A stretch of 64,000 nt of DNA, taken from NCBI GenBank assembly GCA_965216585.1, contig CBDCGC010000003.1, positions 3,534,001 through 3,598,000 on the forward strand, given 5' to 3'. Of the stretch, positions 8,772 through 17,688 are shown piece after piece. The notes below the pieces were generated by a model. That model ran no database searches and was not told the DNA's origin. It saw only the letters and a program-made list of their open reading frames with translations. Source of the DNA: CADEER01 sp965216585. GTDB lineage: Bacteria > Desulfobacterota > Binatia > HRBIN30 > CADEER01. Numbering within the stretch: position 1 is the first letter of the stretch; each line of letters begins with the position of its first letter. Made by a program: the position numbers and the translations under genes.

Positions 8772-10439
8772 ATGGGGGTTGATGGGAGTGGTCCGTTGCG
8801 TGTCGTTCCGCTCGGTGGGCTCGGCGAGATCGGTCTGAACTGCTTGCTGCTCGAACAAGGCGGCAGCGCCATCGCCATCGATTGCGGGGTGATGTTTCCC
8901 GACGAAGGGATGCTCGGCATCGACCTGGTGCTGCCCGACTTTTCCTACCTGTGTTCGCTCGGCGACAAGTTTCTCGGCTTCGTCGTCACGCACGGACACG
9001 AAGATCACATCGGCGGCTTGCCCTACGCACTGCGCGACGTCGATGCGCCGGTGTACGCAACGCCGATGGCGGCGGGATTGATCGAGAACCGCCTTGCCGA
9101 ACACGGACTGGAGCAGGTGGTCATCGAAGAGCTGCGGCCGCGGCGGAACTTCTCGCTCGGTCCTTTTTCGATCGACCCGATCCACGTGACGCATTCGATC
9201 GTCGACGCCGTTGGCCTGGCGATCACGACTCCGCGTGGCGTCGTCGTGCACACGGGGGATTTCAAGATCGATCAGAACCCGGTCGACGGCCGCCAGCCCG
9301 ACTTGCAGGCGTTTGCCGACTACGGGGCGCGCGGTGTCGAGTTGATGTTGTCCGACTCGACCAACGCCACCAACGAGGGCAGGACCGGCTCCGAAGGCGA
9401 TGTGCGCTGCGGCTTGGAGGAGGCTTTCCAGAGCGCCGAGGGGCGTATCTTTTTTTCTACCTTCTCCTCGCATGTGCACCGAATGCAGCAGGTGCTGAGT
9501 TTGTCGGAGGCGCTCGGTCGCCGCGTCGCGGTGATTGGCCGCAGCCTGGTCAACGCCTTGCGCATTGCGACCGAGACCGGACATCTCAAGGTGCCGCCCG
9601 GGCTGTTCATCGACCTATCGGAGGTCGACCAGCTGCCGGCCGACGAGGTGACCCTGTTGACCAGCGGCAGTCAGGGCGAAGCGCTCTCGGCGTTGGTTCG
9701 GATCGCCGTCGGCGAGCATCCGCGCGTCACCATGGATGCCAGTGATCTGGTCGTTCTTTCGTCGCGCATCATCCCGGGCAACGAGAAATCGATCGGCAAC
9801 ATGATCAACCACATGTACCGCCGCGGTGCTCGGGTGTTGGACGCGTCTTCCGCGCCGGTGCACGTGTCCGGCCACGCCAGCCGCGACGAGCTCGCGTTCA
9901 TGTTGAAAATCGTCCAGCCGCGTTACTTCGTGCCGGTGCACGGAGAATACCGTCAACTGTCGTTGCACAGCCAACTGGCGCAGAGTCTGGGGATGAGCGC
10001 CGACGACGTTTATCTGCTCGAAGATGGGCAGACTCTGGAGGTCGGCGAACACGGTGCGCAGCGCGGTGAAAGTGTGACGGCCGGCCGCGTCTTCGTCGAC
10101 GGCAAAGGGGTTGGTGACGTGAGCGACCTGGTCATGCGCGACCGCCGCCACCTTTCGCGCGACGGATTGTTGGTGGCGGTGTTTGCCGTCGAGCAGAGCA
10201 CCGGGGAGCTCATCTCCGGTCCCGACTTCGTGTCGCGTGGTGTGTTCGAAGAAGGCGAGGAGAAATCGCATTTCGATGCTGCCCGCGCCGTCGTTGCCGA
10301 GGCGCTCTCATCGATCTCGGCCGAGTCGCGTGGCGATCCGGGAAAGGTTCGGGAAGAAGTTCGCCTTGCCCTGCGGCGCTATCTGCGGCGAACGCTTTCG
10401 CGCCGTCCCGTCGTTCTCCCGTATGTGATGGAGATGTGA
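8772..10439 (+). CDS. rnj: Ribonuclease J
   Basis: A metallo-beta-lactamase/beta-CASP nuclease that combines endonuclease and 5'-3' exonuclease activity in RNA decay and rRNA maturation. The zinc-binding motif is VTHGHEDHIGG. The N-terminus PLGGLGEIGLN is diagnostic, SDSTNATNEGRTGSE and FFSTFSSHVHRMQQV mark the beta-CASP part, and VHVSGHAS and VPVHGEYRQL are late family motifs. The frame is open from 8673, but ATG 8772 gives 555 residues, the usual length, and lies downstream of the predicted promoter. The gene abuts ftsK directly (stop 10439, next start 10440), suggesting an rnj-ftsK-lolA operon. Confidence 0.95.
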   Translation: MGVDGSGPLRVVPLGGLGEIGLNCLLLEQGGSAIAIDCGVMFPDEGMLGIDLVLPDFSYLCSLGDKFLGFVVTHGHEDHIGGLPYALRDVDAPVYATPMAAGLIENRLAEHGLEQVVIEELRPRRNFSLGPFSIDPIHVTHSIVDAVGLAITTPRGVVVHTGDFKIDQNPVDGRQPDLQAFADYGARGVELMLSDSTNATNEGRTGSEGDVRCGLEEAFQSAEGRIFFSTFSSHVHRMQQVLSLSEALGRRVAVIGRSLVNALRIATETGHLKVPPGLFIDLSEVDQLPADEVTLLTSGSQGEALSALVRIAVGEHPRVTMDASDLVVLSSRIIPGNEKSIGNMINHMYRRGARVLDASSAPVHVSGHASRDELAFMLKIVQPRYFVPVHGEYRQLSLHSQLAQSLGMSADDVYLLEDGQTLEVGEHGAQRGESVTAGRVFVDGKGVGDVSDLVMRDRRHLSRDGLLVAVFAVEQSTGELISGPDFVSRGVFEEGEEKSHFDAARAVVAEALSSISAESRGDPGKVREEVRLALRRYLRRTLSRRPVVLPYVMEM

Positions 10440-12779
10440 GTGATGGCGGCGGCGAAAAATAGGAAGGGCAGTGGGCGCCGCAAGGTGGAGGCGAAAGCGA
10501 GTGAGCCGGCACGGCGCAAGCGCACGCGCTCGGAGAGCGAAGCGAGCGACGAAGTCGACGCGAGTGCAGTCGTCGAAGAGTCGAGACTGCTCGACGAAGT
10601 CGCGGCAGTGGTCGTCTTCACCGGCGCCGTGTTTACCGCCCTGAGTTTCATCGCCTACCAGCGCGGCGGCGGCGGACTCAATCTCGCCGGAAAAGTCGGC
10701 GAAGTTCTCGCCGACGTGCTCGTGCAAGCGCTTGGCTTTGCCGCCTACCTCGGACCCCTGTTCCTCGCCGTGACGGCTTTCTTGCTTTTCCGCCAGGCGA
10801 GCCGCGAAATATCTTTCATACGCTCGCTGGCTGCGCTCGTGTTGGTTCTGTGCACTGCCGTTCTCTTCGGCCTGCTGTCCTCCCCCGAGCGGGCGGTTTC
10901 TCTTTCCGGCGGTTGGGTTGGCGGTTTCGTCGCCGAAGTCTTGCGCCAGGGCTTCGGTGCCCTCGGTGCGTTTCTGATCGTCGCCTCCTTGATGATGCTT
11001 TCGTTTCTCGTCATGACGCGGATGTCTCTCGGGCGGCTGCTGTCGGCCGGAGCGAGCGGCACTGCGAGCACCTTGAAAAAGGTGGCGGAGGCGTTGCCGC
11101 GCGCCCGTGAAAGCGTCGAGCAGGTCGTCGAACCACAACCGCGGGCCAACATTCGGCGCCAAGAAGCTCCGCTGGAAGCTGGCGATGCGACGGCGCCGGT
11201 GATCGTGCGCACGTCGCGCGAAGCCGGCGGCGGCACGCGCCGCCCGCGGCCGGTGCAAGAGGAGCTTCCGTTCGCCGACGACGGGCGCTACCAGGTGCCG
11301 CCGACACACTTTCTCGATGAGGCTGCCGGCGGCGGTGTCGAGGTCGACGAGGAAGCACTGCACAAGAGCTCGCAGATTCTCGAGGCCAAGCTGGCCGACT
11401 TTGGAATCTCCGCCCAGGTCGTCGAGGTGCGTCCCGGTCCGGTAATCACGACCTTCGACGTCGAGCCGGCGCCGGGCGTCAAGGTCAATCGCATCGTCAG
11501 TCTGGCCGACGACCTGGCGATGGCCCTGCGGGTGACCGGCGTTCGCATCCTCGCCCCGGTGCCGGGCAAGGCAGTCGTTGGGATCGAGGTCGCCAATCCG
11601 CATCGCGATTTGGTGTTGCTGCGCGAGCTCGTGGAATCGGAGGCGTTTTCGCGTTCGCGTTCGGTGCTGACCGTCGCCCTCGGCAAGGACACCTCTGGCC
11701 GTCCCGCCGTCGGCGATCTGGCAAAGATGCCCCATCTCTTGGTCGCCGGTGCGACCGGAAGCGGCAAGTCGGTGTGCGTCAACACGATGATCATGTCGGT
11801 CTTGCACCGGGCGACACCGAGCGACGTGCGCTTCGTCATGATCGATCTGAAGATGCTCGAGCTCTCGGTCTACGAGGACATTCCCCACCTGCTGGTGCCG
11901 GTCGTCACCGATCCCAAACAGTCGGTGGCGGTGCTCAACAACATCGTCGAGCTCATGGACGATCGCTACCGCTTGATGAAGAAGTGTGGTGTTCGCAACA
12001 TCGACGGCTACAACAAGTTGGTCGGCGGCCGGGCCAGGACGAAGGGCAGCGAGGTGCTCGAATTGAAGGATTTGGCGGCCGATGCGTCTGATGATGAGGT
12101 GGTGACGGCCGCGCCTAGTCCCGAGCGCTTGCCCAAAGTGGTGGTCATCATCGACGAGCTTGCCGATCTCATGATGACGATGGGAAGAAAGGTAGAGGAA
12201 CCAATCACCCGCCTGGCGCAAAAAGCGCGAGCCGCCGGAATCCACTTGATCCTGGCGACCCAGCGGCCGTCGGTCGATGTCATCACCGGCTTGATCAAAG
12301 CGAATTTCCCAGCCCGCGTGGCCTTCCAGACGACGTCACGGGTCGACTCGCGCACGATCATCGATCAGATGGGCGCCGACCGCCTCCTCGGCAAGGGTGA
12401 TATGCTCTACATGCCACCCGGCAGCGCCTTCATCCAACGCCTGCACGGCCCCTTGGTGACCGAGGAGGAGATTCACAAAGTCGTGCGCTTCATCAAAAAG
12501 CAGGGCAAGCCCCACTACGCCTTCGATCTGCTCGAGTCACGCGACGACGAGGACGAGCAGATTTTCGAGGAAGATCTCAGCGACGACCTCTACGATCACG
12601 CCGTGCAATTGGTGACCGAGAGCCGCCAGGCCTCGATCTCATGGGTGCAGCGCCGTTTGCGCATCGGCTACAATCGGGCCGCCCGCATGATCGAGCGCAT
12701 GGAGCGCGAGGGGGTCGTCTCGGCCAGCGATGGCGGCCGTGCGCGCGAAGTGCTGGCGCCGGCGATCGAGGCGGAGTGA
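10440..12779 (+). CDS. ftsK: DNA translocase FtsK/SpoIIIE
   Basis: A 779-residue septal ATP-driven DNA pump that clears chromosomes at division. A basic N-terminus is followed by about four membrane helices (residues 50-190), a short linker, the alpha/beta motor with Walker A VAGATGSGKS near 436-443, Walker B VVIIDELADLMM near 567-578, and a C-terminal winged-helix gamma domain (QLVTESRQASISWVQRRLRIGYNRAARMI) that reads KOPS-type sequences in relatives. The linker is short compared with the E. coli protein. Start is GTG 10440 or ATG 10443, immediately after the rnj stop. Confidence 0.95.
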   Translation: MMAAAKNRKGSGRRKVEAKASEPARRKRTRSESEASDEVDASAVVEESRLLDEVAAVVVFTGAVFTALSFIAYQRGGGGLNLAGKVGEVLADVLVQALGFAAYLGPLFLAVTAFLLFRQASREISFIRSLAALVLVLCTAVLFGLLSSPERAVSLSGGWVGGFVAEVLRQGFGALGAFLIVASLMMLSFLVMTRMSLGRLLSAGASGTASTLKKVAEALPRARESVEQVVEPQPRANIRRQEAPLEAGDATAPVIVRTSREAGGGTRRPRPVQEELPFADDGRYQVPPTHFLDEAAGGGVEVDEEALHKSSQILEAKLADFGISAQVVEVRPGPVITTFDVEPAPGVKVNRIVSLADDLAMALRVTGVRILAPVPGKAVVGIEVANPHRDLVLLRELVESEAFSRSRSVLTVALGKDTSGRPAVGDLAKMPHLLVAGATGSGKSVCVNTMIMSVLHRATPSDVRFVMIDLKMLELSVYEDIPHLLVPVVTDPKQSVAVLNNIVELMDDRYRLMKKCGVRNIDGYNKLVGGRARTKGSEVLELKDLAADASDDEVVTAAPSPERLPKVVVIIDELADLMMTMGRKVEEPITRLAQKARAAGIHLILATQRPSVDVITGLIKANFPARVAFQTTSRVDSRTIIDQMGADRLLGKGDMLYMPPGSAFIQRLHGPLVTEEEIHKVVRFIKKQGKPHYAFDLLESRDDEDEQIFEEDLSDDLYDHAVQLVTESRQASISWVQRRLRIGYNRAARMIERMEREGVVSASDGGRAREVLAPAIEAE

Positions 12780-12782
12780 GCG

Positions 12783-13436
12783 GTGAACGCGGTGCGAATC
12801 TCCGTTGCGTTGTGCGGCGCGTTGGCTTTGGTTGGGTCGGTTTCGGCTGACGAAAAAGCCGACCGCCTGGTCGAGCAGGTGCAGGCGCGCTTCGATGCGA
12901 CCCGGGATCTCCGCGCTGACGTGGCGCAGGAGGTGGCGGTCTTGTCGCTCGGCCGGTCGGTGTCGACCACCGGAAAAGTCATCTTCAAACGACCCGGCAA
13001 GATGCGCTGGGAGCTGCGCGGCGACGAGTCGCAGATCATCGTTGCCGACGGCGAGACGATTTGGTTCTACCAACCCGAAGACGAGCAGGTCCTGAAAGCC
13101 CCCGTGCGTTCGGCGTTTCGATCGAGCACGCCGGTGTCGTTTCTCACCGGTGTCGGCAAGATCGCCGACGATTTCACCGCATCGCTCGAAGGCGAAAGCG
13201 ACGGCCGTATCGATCTGCTCTTGTTGCCGAAGCGGGCCAGCGAAATCGGCCGTTTGGTGCTGAGCGTCGATGCCGAGTCCCACGACATCGTCGCCGCCAA
13301 AGTCACCGACCCCCTGGGCAACGTAACCGACCTGCGCTTCACCAACCTGCAGCGCAACACCGACGTAGCCGAGAGCCAGTTCACCTTCGAAGTCCCTGAA
13401 GGCGTCGACGTCGTCGAAGCACCGATCGGCTACTGA
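12783..13436 (+). CDS. lolA: Outer-membrane lipoprotein carrier protein LolA
   Basis: A periplasmic chaperone that ferries lipoproteins from the LolCDE exporter to the outer membrane. The 217-residue product has a short signal peptide (VRISVALCGALALVGSVSADE) and the LolA half-barrel features: an early DLRADVAQEV helix, the strand KRPGKMRWELRG, then DGETIWFYQPEDEQV, and SFLTGVGKI. GTG start at 12783, three bases after the ftsK stop; the ftsK-lolA order is common in proteobacteria. Confidence 0.88.
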   Translation: MNAVRISVALCGALALVGSVSADEKADRLVEQVQARFDATRDLRADVAQEVAVLSLGRSVSTTGKVIFKRPGKMRWELRGDESQIIVADGETIWFYQPEDEQVLKAPVRSAFRSSTPVSFLTGVGKIADDFTASLEGESDGRIDLLLLPKRASEIGRLVLSVDAESHDIVAAKVTDPLGNVTDLRFTNLQRNTDVAESQFTFEVPEGVDVVEAPIGY

Positions 13437-13570
13437 GAGATTGTCTCGTCGCGATCCGATCGGGAAAACGACATGTCGAGCTCGGTTGTCCGCTCCAATC
13501 TCGCGCGCACCGTCGTCGTCACCCGCAGCGTTCCTCGTGATGGAAACGCTGCGCCAGTATATGTCCCGCC

Positions 13571-13803
13571 TTGGGCTTCCGGCTTCCCGATCCGAAACAC
13601 CGTGAACCGGAACCACCCGGCATCCCCTCGGCTCCGGACCGCACACCTGCACAGGGCGCGGCTACGGCAAGCTCCAGGGGGAAATCCTCACCCGGGTGCT
13701 GCTCGAGCGCATGCCCGGCTACGTCATCGAAACCGACGGGCTCGAGGTCATCCGAACCGAATACATGCGCGGTTGGGTCGTGCTTCCCGCGCGAGTGCGT
13801 TGA
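13571..13803 (+). pseudogene. Cytochrome P450 C-terminal remnant, frameshifted
   Basis: In the frame ending at TGA 13801-13803 the translation contains LGSGPHTCTGRGYGKLQGEI, a P450 haem-ligand loop with the Cys thiolate ligand, followed by the closing LLERMPGY helix and strand and the typical RTEYMRGWVVLP ending. Just upstream, the residues that normally precede this loop (DPKHREPEPPGIP) lie in another frame, so there is a frameshift near 13625. No oxygen-binding helix or N-terminal half is visible. This is a decayed or truncated gene, not a working enzyme. Confidence 0.65.
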
Positions 13804-13869
13804 GACCGTACCAGTGGGGCCGAGGCATCGAGGACTTGATCCTCGGAGCCGAGCCGGTTATGCATAGGT

Positions 13870-14130
13870 ATGCGCACAACTGTGGTGATCGATGACTCCC
13901 TTTTTAGAAGGGCCAAGATGAAGGCTGCCGAGTCGGGAATCAGCTTCAGCGAGATGGTAAGTCGTTGTTTGCGTGATGCCGTTAGCAAAGAGCTGGCGCC
14001 GGAGCACAAATTTCAGATGGTCACCTTCGACGGTGGAGGGGAGGAGGCCGAGCTGACGCCCCGTCAGCTTGCTGCAGCGATTGAAGACGAAGACAGGCGT
14101 CAGTTCGGCGGCGACGACATCACTGAGTAG
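13870..14130 (+). CDS. VapB-type antitoxin (ribbon-helix-helix)
   Basis: An 86-residue protein with an N-terminal RTTVVIDDSLFRRAKMKAAE segment, the DNA-binding strand-helix of VapB-like antitoxins, then SFSEMVSRCLRDAV, and a charged C-terminal tail that would wrap the toxin. It ends 10 bases before the PIN-domain gene, the standard antitoxin-first order. It likely neutralises that toxin and represses the pair. Confidence 0.8.
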   Translation: MRTTVVIDDSLFRRAKMKAAESGISFSEMVSRCLRDAVSKELAPEHKFQMVTFDGGGEEAELTPRQLAAAIEDEDRRQFGGDDITE

Positions 14131-14140
14131 TTGGGTGCAG

Positions 14141-14575
14141 ATGCCCGATGTCAACGTCCTGGTGTACGCGCACCGCCAGGACCAGAAGAAGCATCATTCG
14201 GTTGCGCGCGATTGGATCGACGAGCGCTTCGATTTCGGCCAACCGCTGGCGCTGTCGTCACTCGTTGCGGTTGCCTTCGTGCGGATCGTCACCAATCCTC
14301 GGGCCTTCGCCACGCCGACTCCGGTCCCGCTGGCGCTGTCGGCGGTCGACGCGATGGTCTTGCATCCGCTGTGCCGGTTGGTTCCGCCGGGAGATCGACA
14401 CTGGCAGATCACCAGCGAGCTGTGTCGTGCGCACAACGCTTCCGGCAAGCAGGTAGCCGACGCCCAACATGCGGCGGTCGCACTCGAGCACGGCTGTGAG
14501 TGGATCACCTTCGACGACGATTTTCTCCGGTTCGAAACGAACGGGTTGCGGTGGAAACTGCTGTCCAGCACTTGA
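14141..14575 (+). CDS. VapC-type PIN-domain ribonuclease toxin
   Basis: A 144-residue PIN-domain protein opening MPDVNVLVYAHRQD, with the first catalytic Asp at position 3. The middle FVRIVTNPRAF motif and the late acidic cluster ADAQHAAVALEHG and TFDDDFLRF complete the metal site. This matches the VapC subfamily whose members cleave tRNA or rRNA. The start is ATG 14141; GTG 14135 in the same frame is an alternative. It pairs with the antitoxin at 13870-14130. Confidence 0.85.
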   Translation: MPDVNVLVYAHRQDQKKHHSVARDWIDERFDFGQPLALSSLVAVAFVRIVTNPRAFATPTPVPLALSAVDAMVLHPLCRLVPPGDRHWQITSELCRAHNASGKQVADAQHAAVALEHGCEWITFDDDFLRFETNGLRWKLLSST

Positions 14576-14661
14576 CTCCACGCCACGGATCCCTTCAAGA
14601 CACGGGATCGTTTCGCGCACGAGACTTTTCCGGCGCGTCGGTTCGGTGTAAGGCATCTCCC

Positions 14662-15147
14662 ATGCCCTCTTTCGACGTGGTTTCCGAAGTCGACCTTCAG
14701 GAGGTCGACAACGCAGTCAATCAGGCGCGCAAAGAGCTCGGACAGCGCTACGACTTTAAAGGTAGCAATACCGAGATCGAGCTCGACAAGTCGGAGATCC
14801 GCATCGTCTCGGCCGACGACTACAAGGTGAAGGCGGCTGGCGAGGTAGTGGAGTCGAAGCTGGTGCGGCGCGGGATTTCACTGAAAGCGCTCAAGCGCTC
14901 TGCCGTCGAACCCGCCGCGAGCGGCCGTGCCAAGCAGACTCTGGAGATTCAGCGGGGTATCAGCACCGACCACGGCCGCGCCATCGTCAAGATGATCAAG
15001 GGCGCCAAGCTCAAGGTGCAGGCGCAGATCCAGGATGACCAGGTGCGTGTGAGCGGCAAGAAGCGCGACGATCTGCAGAGCGTGATCGCCCTGCTCAAGG
15101 AGTCCGACTTCGAGCTACCGCTTCAGTTCGTCAACATGCGCGACTGA
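14662..15147 (+). CDS. yajQ: YajQ family nucleotide-binding protein
   Basis: The 161-residue product matches YajQ from end to end: MPSFDVVSEVDLQEVDNAVN, RYDFKGSNTEIEL, RRGISLKALK, and the ending DFELPLQFVNMRD. YajQ proteins have two ferredoxin-like domains, bind nucleotides or RNA, and in Xanthomonas act as cyclic-di-GMP effectors. The frame is open upstream, but the conserved N-terminus fixes ATG 14662. The gene converges with the 15153-15656 gene with five bases between the stops. Confidence 0.95.
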   Translation: MPSFDVVSEVDLQEVDNAVNQARKELGQRYDFKGSNTEIELDKSEIRIVSADDYKVKAAGEVVESKLVRRGISLKALKRSAVEPAASGRAKQTLEIQRGISTDHGRAIVKMIKGAKLKVQAQIQDDQVRVSGKKRDDLQSVIALLKESDFELPLQFVNMRD

Positions 15148-15152
15148 AGTGC

Positions 15153-15656
15153 TCAGGCGACTGCGGTGGCGCTGTCGTCCTCGGCGCTGGCGGGAATCTC
15201 TTCCGGCTGCTCGGCTGCCCGGTCCTTCACCTGGGTGAAAATGTCCCATCGGTCGCGGTACTGCGCGTATCTGCCGCGGTAGGGCTTGGTGCCGGCACCG
15301 TGCAGGCTGAAAGTCGGTCCCGAGATCGAGGCGGCGGGGATGACGAACACCTCATCCGTGCCGCTGCGGCGCTTGGCAATGCAAACGAAGACATCGCAGT
15401 ATTTGCGATCCCACCGCCCATGCCGGTGAAAGTTGAAGCTCCAGCTCCGGTAGTTGTAGGTGTAGCGTTTGCCACCCACCGTGACGGTGTGCGCGTACTT
15501 TCCGGGAAACGCTACCCGCAAGGCGACGCGGATCTGCCCTTCGATGAGCAGGTCGTACCCTTTGGAACGCGGTACGTCTTCAACGACCAGCCCCATGTTG
15601 CTGAGCTTGTGGGCGATCGTGGTTCGGGCTCTCTGATGTTTGGATTGTCGGTTCAT
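15153..15656 (-). CDS. Hypothetical protein, possible nuclease-like fold
   Basis: 167 residues, not recognised. A helical N-terminus leads into KGYDLLIEGQIRVALRVAF, a layout resembling the D...(E/Q)xK core of PD-(D/E)XK-like proteins but with the lysine replaced by Arg/Ala, then a Tyr/Trp-rich basic middle (KRYTYNYRSWSFNFHRHGRW) and KYCDVFVCIAKRRSGTDEVFVIP, a strand pattern seen in nuclease-like proteins that read DNA ends. The C-terminus is acidic. It has its own promoter at 15733-15761. The fold suggestion is weak and comes from strand order only. Confidence 0.6.
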   Translation of the reverse strand: MNRQSKHQRARTTIAHKLSNMGLVVEDVPRSKGYDLLIEGQIRVALRVAFPGKYAHTVTVGGKRYTYNYRSWSFNFHRHGRWDRKYCDVFVCIAKRRSGTDEVFVIPAASISGPTFSLHGAGTKPYRGRYAQYRDRWDIFTQVKDRAAEQPEEIPASAEDDSATAVA

Positions 15657-15732
15657 GTGCAGGAAGATTTAGGGCCCTGGTCCCACACATCTCCTGCCGC
15701 CCAAACCGTTGATCAGGGATAACCCTCGGTCG

Positions 15733-15761
15733 TTATAACCTCCCGCAGGGTTTTTCGCAAC
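15733..15761 (-). promoter_or_regulatory. Predicted sigma-70 promoter of the 15153-15656 gene
   Basis: On the minus strand TTGCGA (15756-15761), a 17-base spacer and TATAAC (15733-15738), about 80 bases upstream of the ATG. It diverges from the promoter at 15822-15850. Confidence 0.5.
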
Positions 15762-15821
15762 GCTTTTCTTGCATTGTATCGCAAAAATACGACGTCGCGG
15801 AATCCTCTGTCAAAATCGCCG

Positions 15822-15850
15822 TTGACAGGTGAGCGAGCCACGATTAAGCT
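15822..15850 (+). promoter_or_regulatory. Predicted sigma-70 promoter of the DksA/TraR gene
   Basis: Perfect TTGACA (15822-15827), 17-base spacer, TAAGCT (15845-15850), placing the transcript start near 15857, about 16 bases before ATG 15873. Confidence 0.5.
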
Positions 15851-15872
15851 CCGGCGCGCTCAGGGGACAAGA

Positions 15873-16298
15873 ATGAGGAAAGCCGCACTAAAAGTTGCCA
15901 GAAAGCGCCTCTCAGAGATGAAACAGGCGTTGATCAAGGAAATTCGGGCCGATCTGCGCCAGGGTCGCGAGTCCGGCAAGGACGACGGAATGGACACGTA
16001 CGATCTCGCCAGCGAGGAACGCGACCGCGAGATCAATTTCATTCTCGGTGACCGCGAGCGTGGCAAGCTCCAATCGATCGAAGACGCTCTGGAGCGGATC
16101 GAAGACGGTTCGTACGGAATCTGTGAGCTTTGCGAGAGCGAAATCGCGCCGGGGCGGTTGGAGGCAATGCCGTTTTCCCGACTGTGCGTCAGTTGCCAGG
16201 CGGAGCAGGAGAAAGAAGCTCGATCGCAGCGGCGGTTTGACGACGAACGTGCCTATCGCCGTCTGGGGTCGACTGAGGTTGACGAAGAGAGCGCCTGA
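15873..16298 (+). CDS. DksA/TraR family zinc-finger protein
   Basis: 141 residues: an N-terminal coiled-coil (MRKAALKVARKRLSEMKQAL through the LQSIEDALERIEDG helix) and a C4 zinc finger with CELC near residue 89 and CVSC about 20 residues later. Proteins of this family enter the RNA polymerase secondary channel; DksA itself acts with ppGpp. The acidic tip has DDGMDTYDLASEE in place of the usual DxxDxA stretch. The frame is open from 15774, but ATG 15873 follows an AGGGGAC Shine-Dalgarno sequence and the predicted promoter. Confidence 0.88.
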   Translation: MRKAALKVARKRLSEMKQALIKEIRADLRQGRESGKDDGMDTYDLASEERDREINFILGDRERGKLQSIEDALERIEDGSYGICELCESEIAPGRLEAMPFSRLCVSCQAEQEKEARSQRRFDDERAYRRLGSTEVDEESA

Positions 16299-16333
16299 AC
16301 GGGGCTTTCTCTTTCCTGTAATTTGCCGAATCA

Positions 16334-17665
16334 ATGGCACTTTACGGGGATACGGACGAGCGCGGTAGGGCTCATCTGCGCGAGATCTATCGCGCCGGTG
16401 TGGATGCTGTCGACCCCCGGCGACTGATTGCCGGTGCGGTAGGCCAAACGCCGTCGGGCATCGTCGTCGGCGATGTCGAGATCGCTGGAGAGGCGGTCGT
16501 GGTTGGCGCTGGCAAGGCGGCGCCTGGCATGGTGCGCGGCATCGAGGATGCCTGTGGCGATCGCCTGGCACCTTGCGGTGTCGTCGTGGCGCCACTGACC
16601 AGGGCCCGCACGAAGCGGCCGATTCACGTTCTCCCGGGCGGTCATCCACTGCCGAACCGGGCTGGCGAACGAAGCACGTGGGAGCTGATGAAGCGGATTA
16701 CCGCGGCCAGTGCGCACTCGCATATCATTTGCCTGATCTCGGGGGGAGCTTCGAGCCTGTTGGTGGCGCCGCTGCCGCCTGTCCGCTTGGCCGACAAGCG
16801 CCTGGTTGGAGAAATGCTGATCCGCAGCGGTGCCGACATCGGCGAAATCAACGTCGTCCGCAAGCATTTGTCTGCCGTCAAGGGTGGCCGGCTGCTGCGC
16901 CTGGCCGCGGCGCGGCGGGTGACGACGCTGATTCTGTCCGATGTCGTCGGCGACGATCCGTCGACCGTCGGCTCCGGACCTTCGGTTGCCGACGACAGCA
17001 CCTGGACCGATTCTCGCCGAGTGCTCGAAAAGTACCGCCTCATAGACGAGTTGCCGGCGTCCGTGCGCGAGCTCCTGCGCCGTGGCGAAGCCGGTGAGGT
17101 CGCCGACACGGTGCGGGCTGGCAGCCCCGAGGCCGAGCATGCCCGTTGGTTCGTCATCGGCTCGAATCGCACCGCGATCGCCGGCGCCGCGGCGCGGGCT
17201 CGCGCCCTGGGTTATGAGGTCGAGATCGACCCGACGCCCCTCGCCGGTGACACGGTCGCAGCATCCCTTCGCTGGGCGCAGGCGCTGCGGCGAGCACCTG
17301 CGGGGCGGCGCCGCTGCGTGGTCTCGGGTGGCGAAACGACGGTCGCTGTTCGCGGCTCTGGCCGCGGCGGTCGCAATCAGCATTTCGCTCTGGCACTTTC
17401 CCGTGAAATCGAAGACAGCGGCTGGGCGGTATTGAGCGCCGGGACCGACGGAATCGATGGCCCGACCGACGCCGCCGGTGCGTTTGTCACCGGTAGCAGC
17501 GCCAGACGCGCCCGGAAGCGCGGCATCGACCCGCGGGAATTTCTCGAAAACGACGATTCTTACTCATTTTTCGAGAAGCTAGGGGATCTTTTCATCACTG
17601 GTGCGAGCGGCACCAACGCGCTGGATCTGAAGATCGCGCTGAGCCAGCCAGCTTCCGGCGAGTGA
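16334..17665 (+). CDS. Glycerate 2-kinase (MOFRL family)
   Basis: A 443-residue enzyme of the GckA/TtuD type that phosphorylates D-glycerate to 2-phosphoglycerate. An N-terminal DUF4147-type domain has VVGAGKAAPGMVRGIE and CLISGGASSLLVAPLPPV; a C-terminal MOFRL domain has VVSGGETTVAVRGSGRGGRN and SAGTDGIDGPTDAAGAF. The gene starts 35 bases after the DksA-like gene and precedes queE by about 20 bases, so co-transcription is likely. Confidence 0.92.
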   Translation: MALYGDTDERGRAHLREIYRAGVDAVDPRRLIAGAVGQTPSGIVVGDVEIAGEAVVVGAGKAAPGMVRGIEDACGDRLAPCGVVVAPLTRARTKRPIHVLPGGHPLPNRAGERSTWELMKRITAASAHSHIICLISGGASSLLVAPLPPVRLADKRLVGEMLIRSGADIGEINVVRKHLSAVKGGRLLRLAAARRVTTLILSDVVGDDPSTVGSGPSVADDSTWTDSRRVLEKYRLIDELPASVRELLRRGEAGEVADTVRAGSPEAEHARWFVIGSNRTAIAGAAARARALGYEVEIDPTPLAGDTVAASLRWAQALRRAPAGRRRCVVSGGETTVAVRGSGRGGRNQHFALALSREIEDSGWAVLSAGTDGIDGPTDAAGAFVTGSSARRARKRGIDPREFLENDDSYSFFEKLGDLFITGASGTNALDLKIALSQPASGE

Positions 17666-17688
17666 GCCACTGTGTTAGCGGGGAAGCG

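Noticed and set aside
10308..12245. 645-codon frame opposite rnj/ftsK
   Set aside because: Shadow of ftsK; His/Arg-rich translation without protein character.
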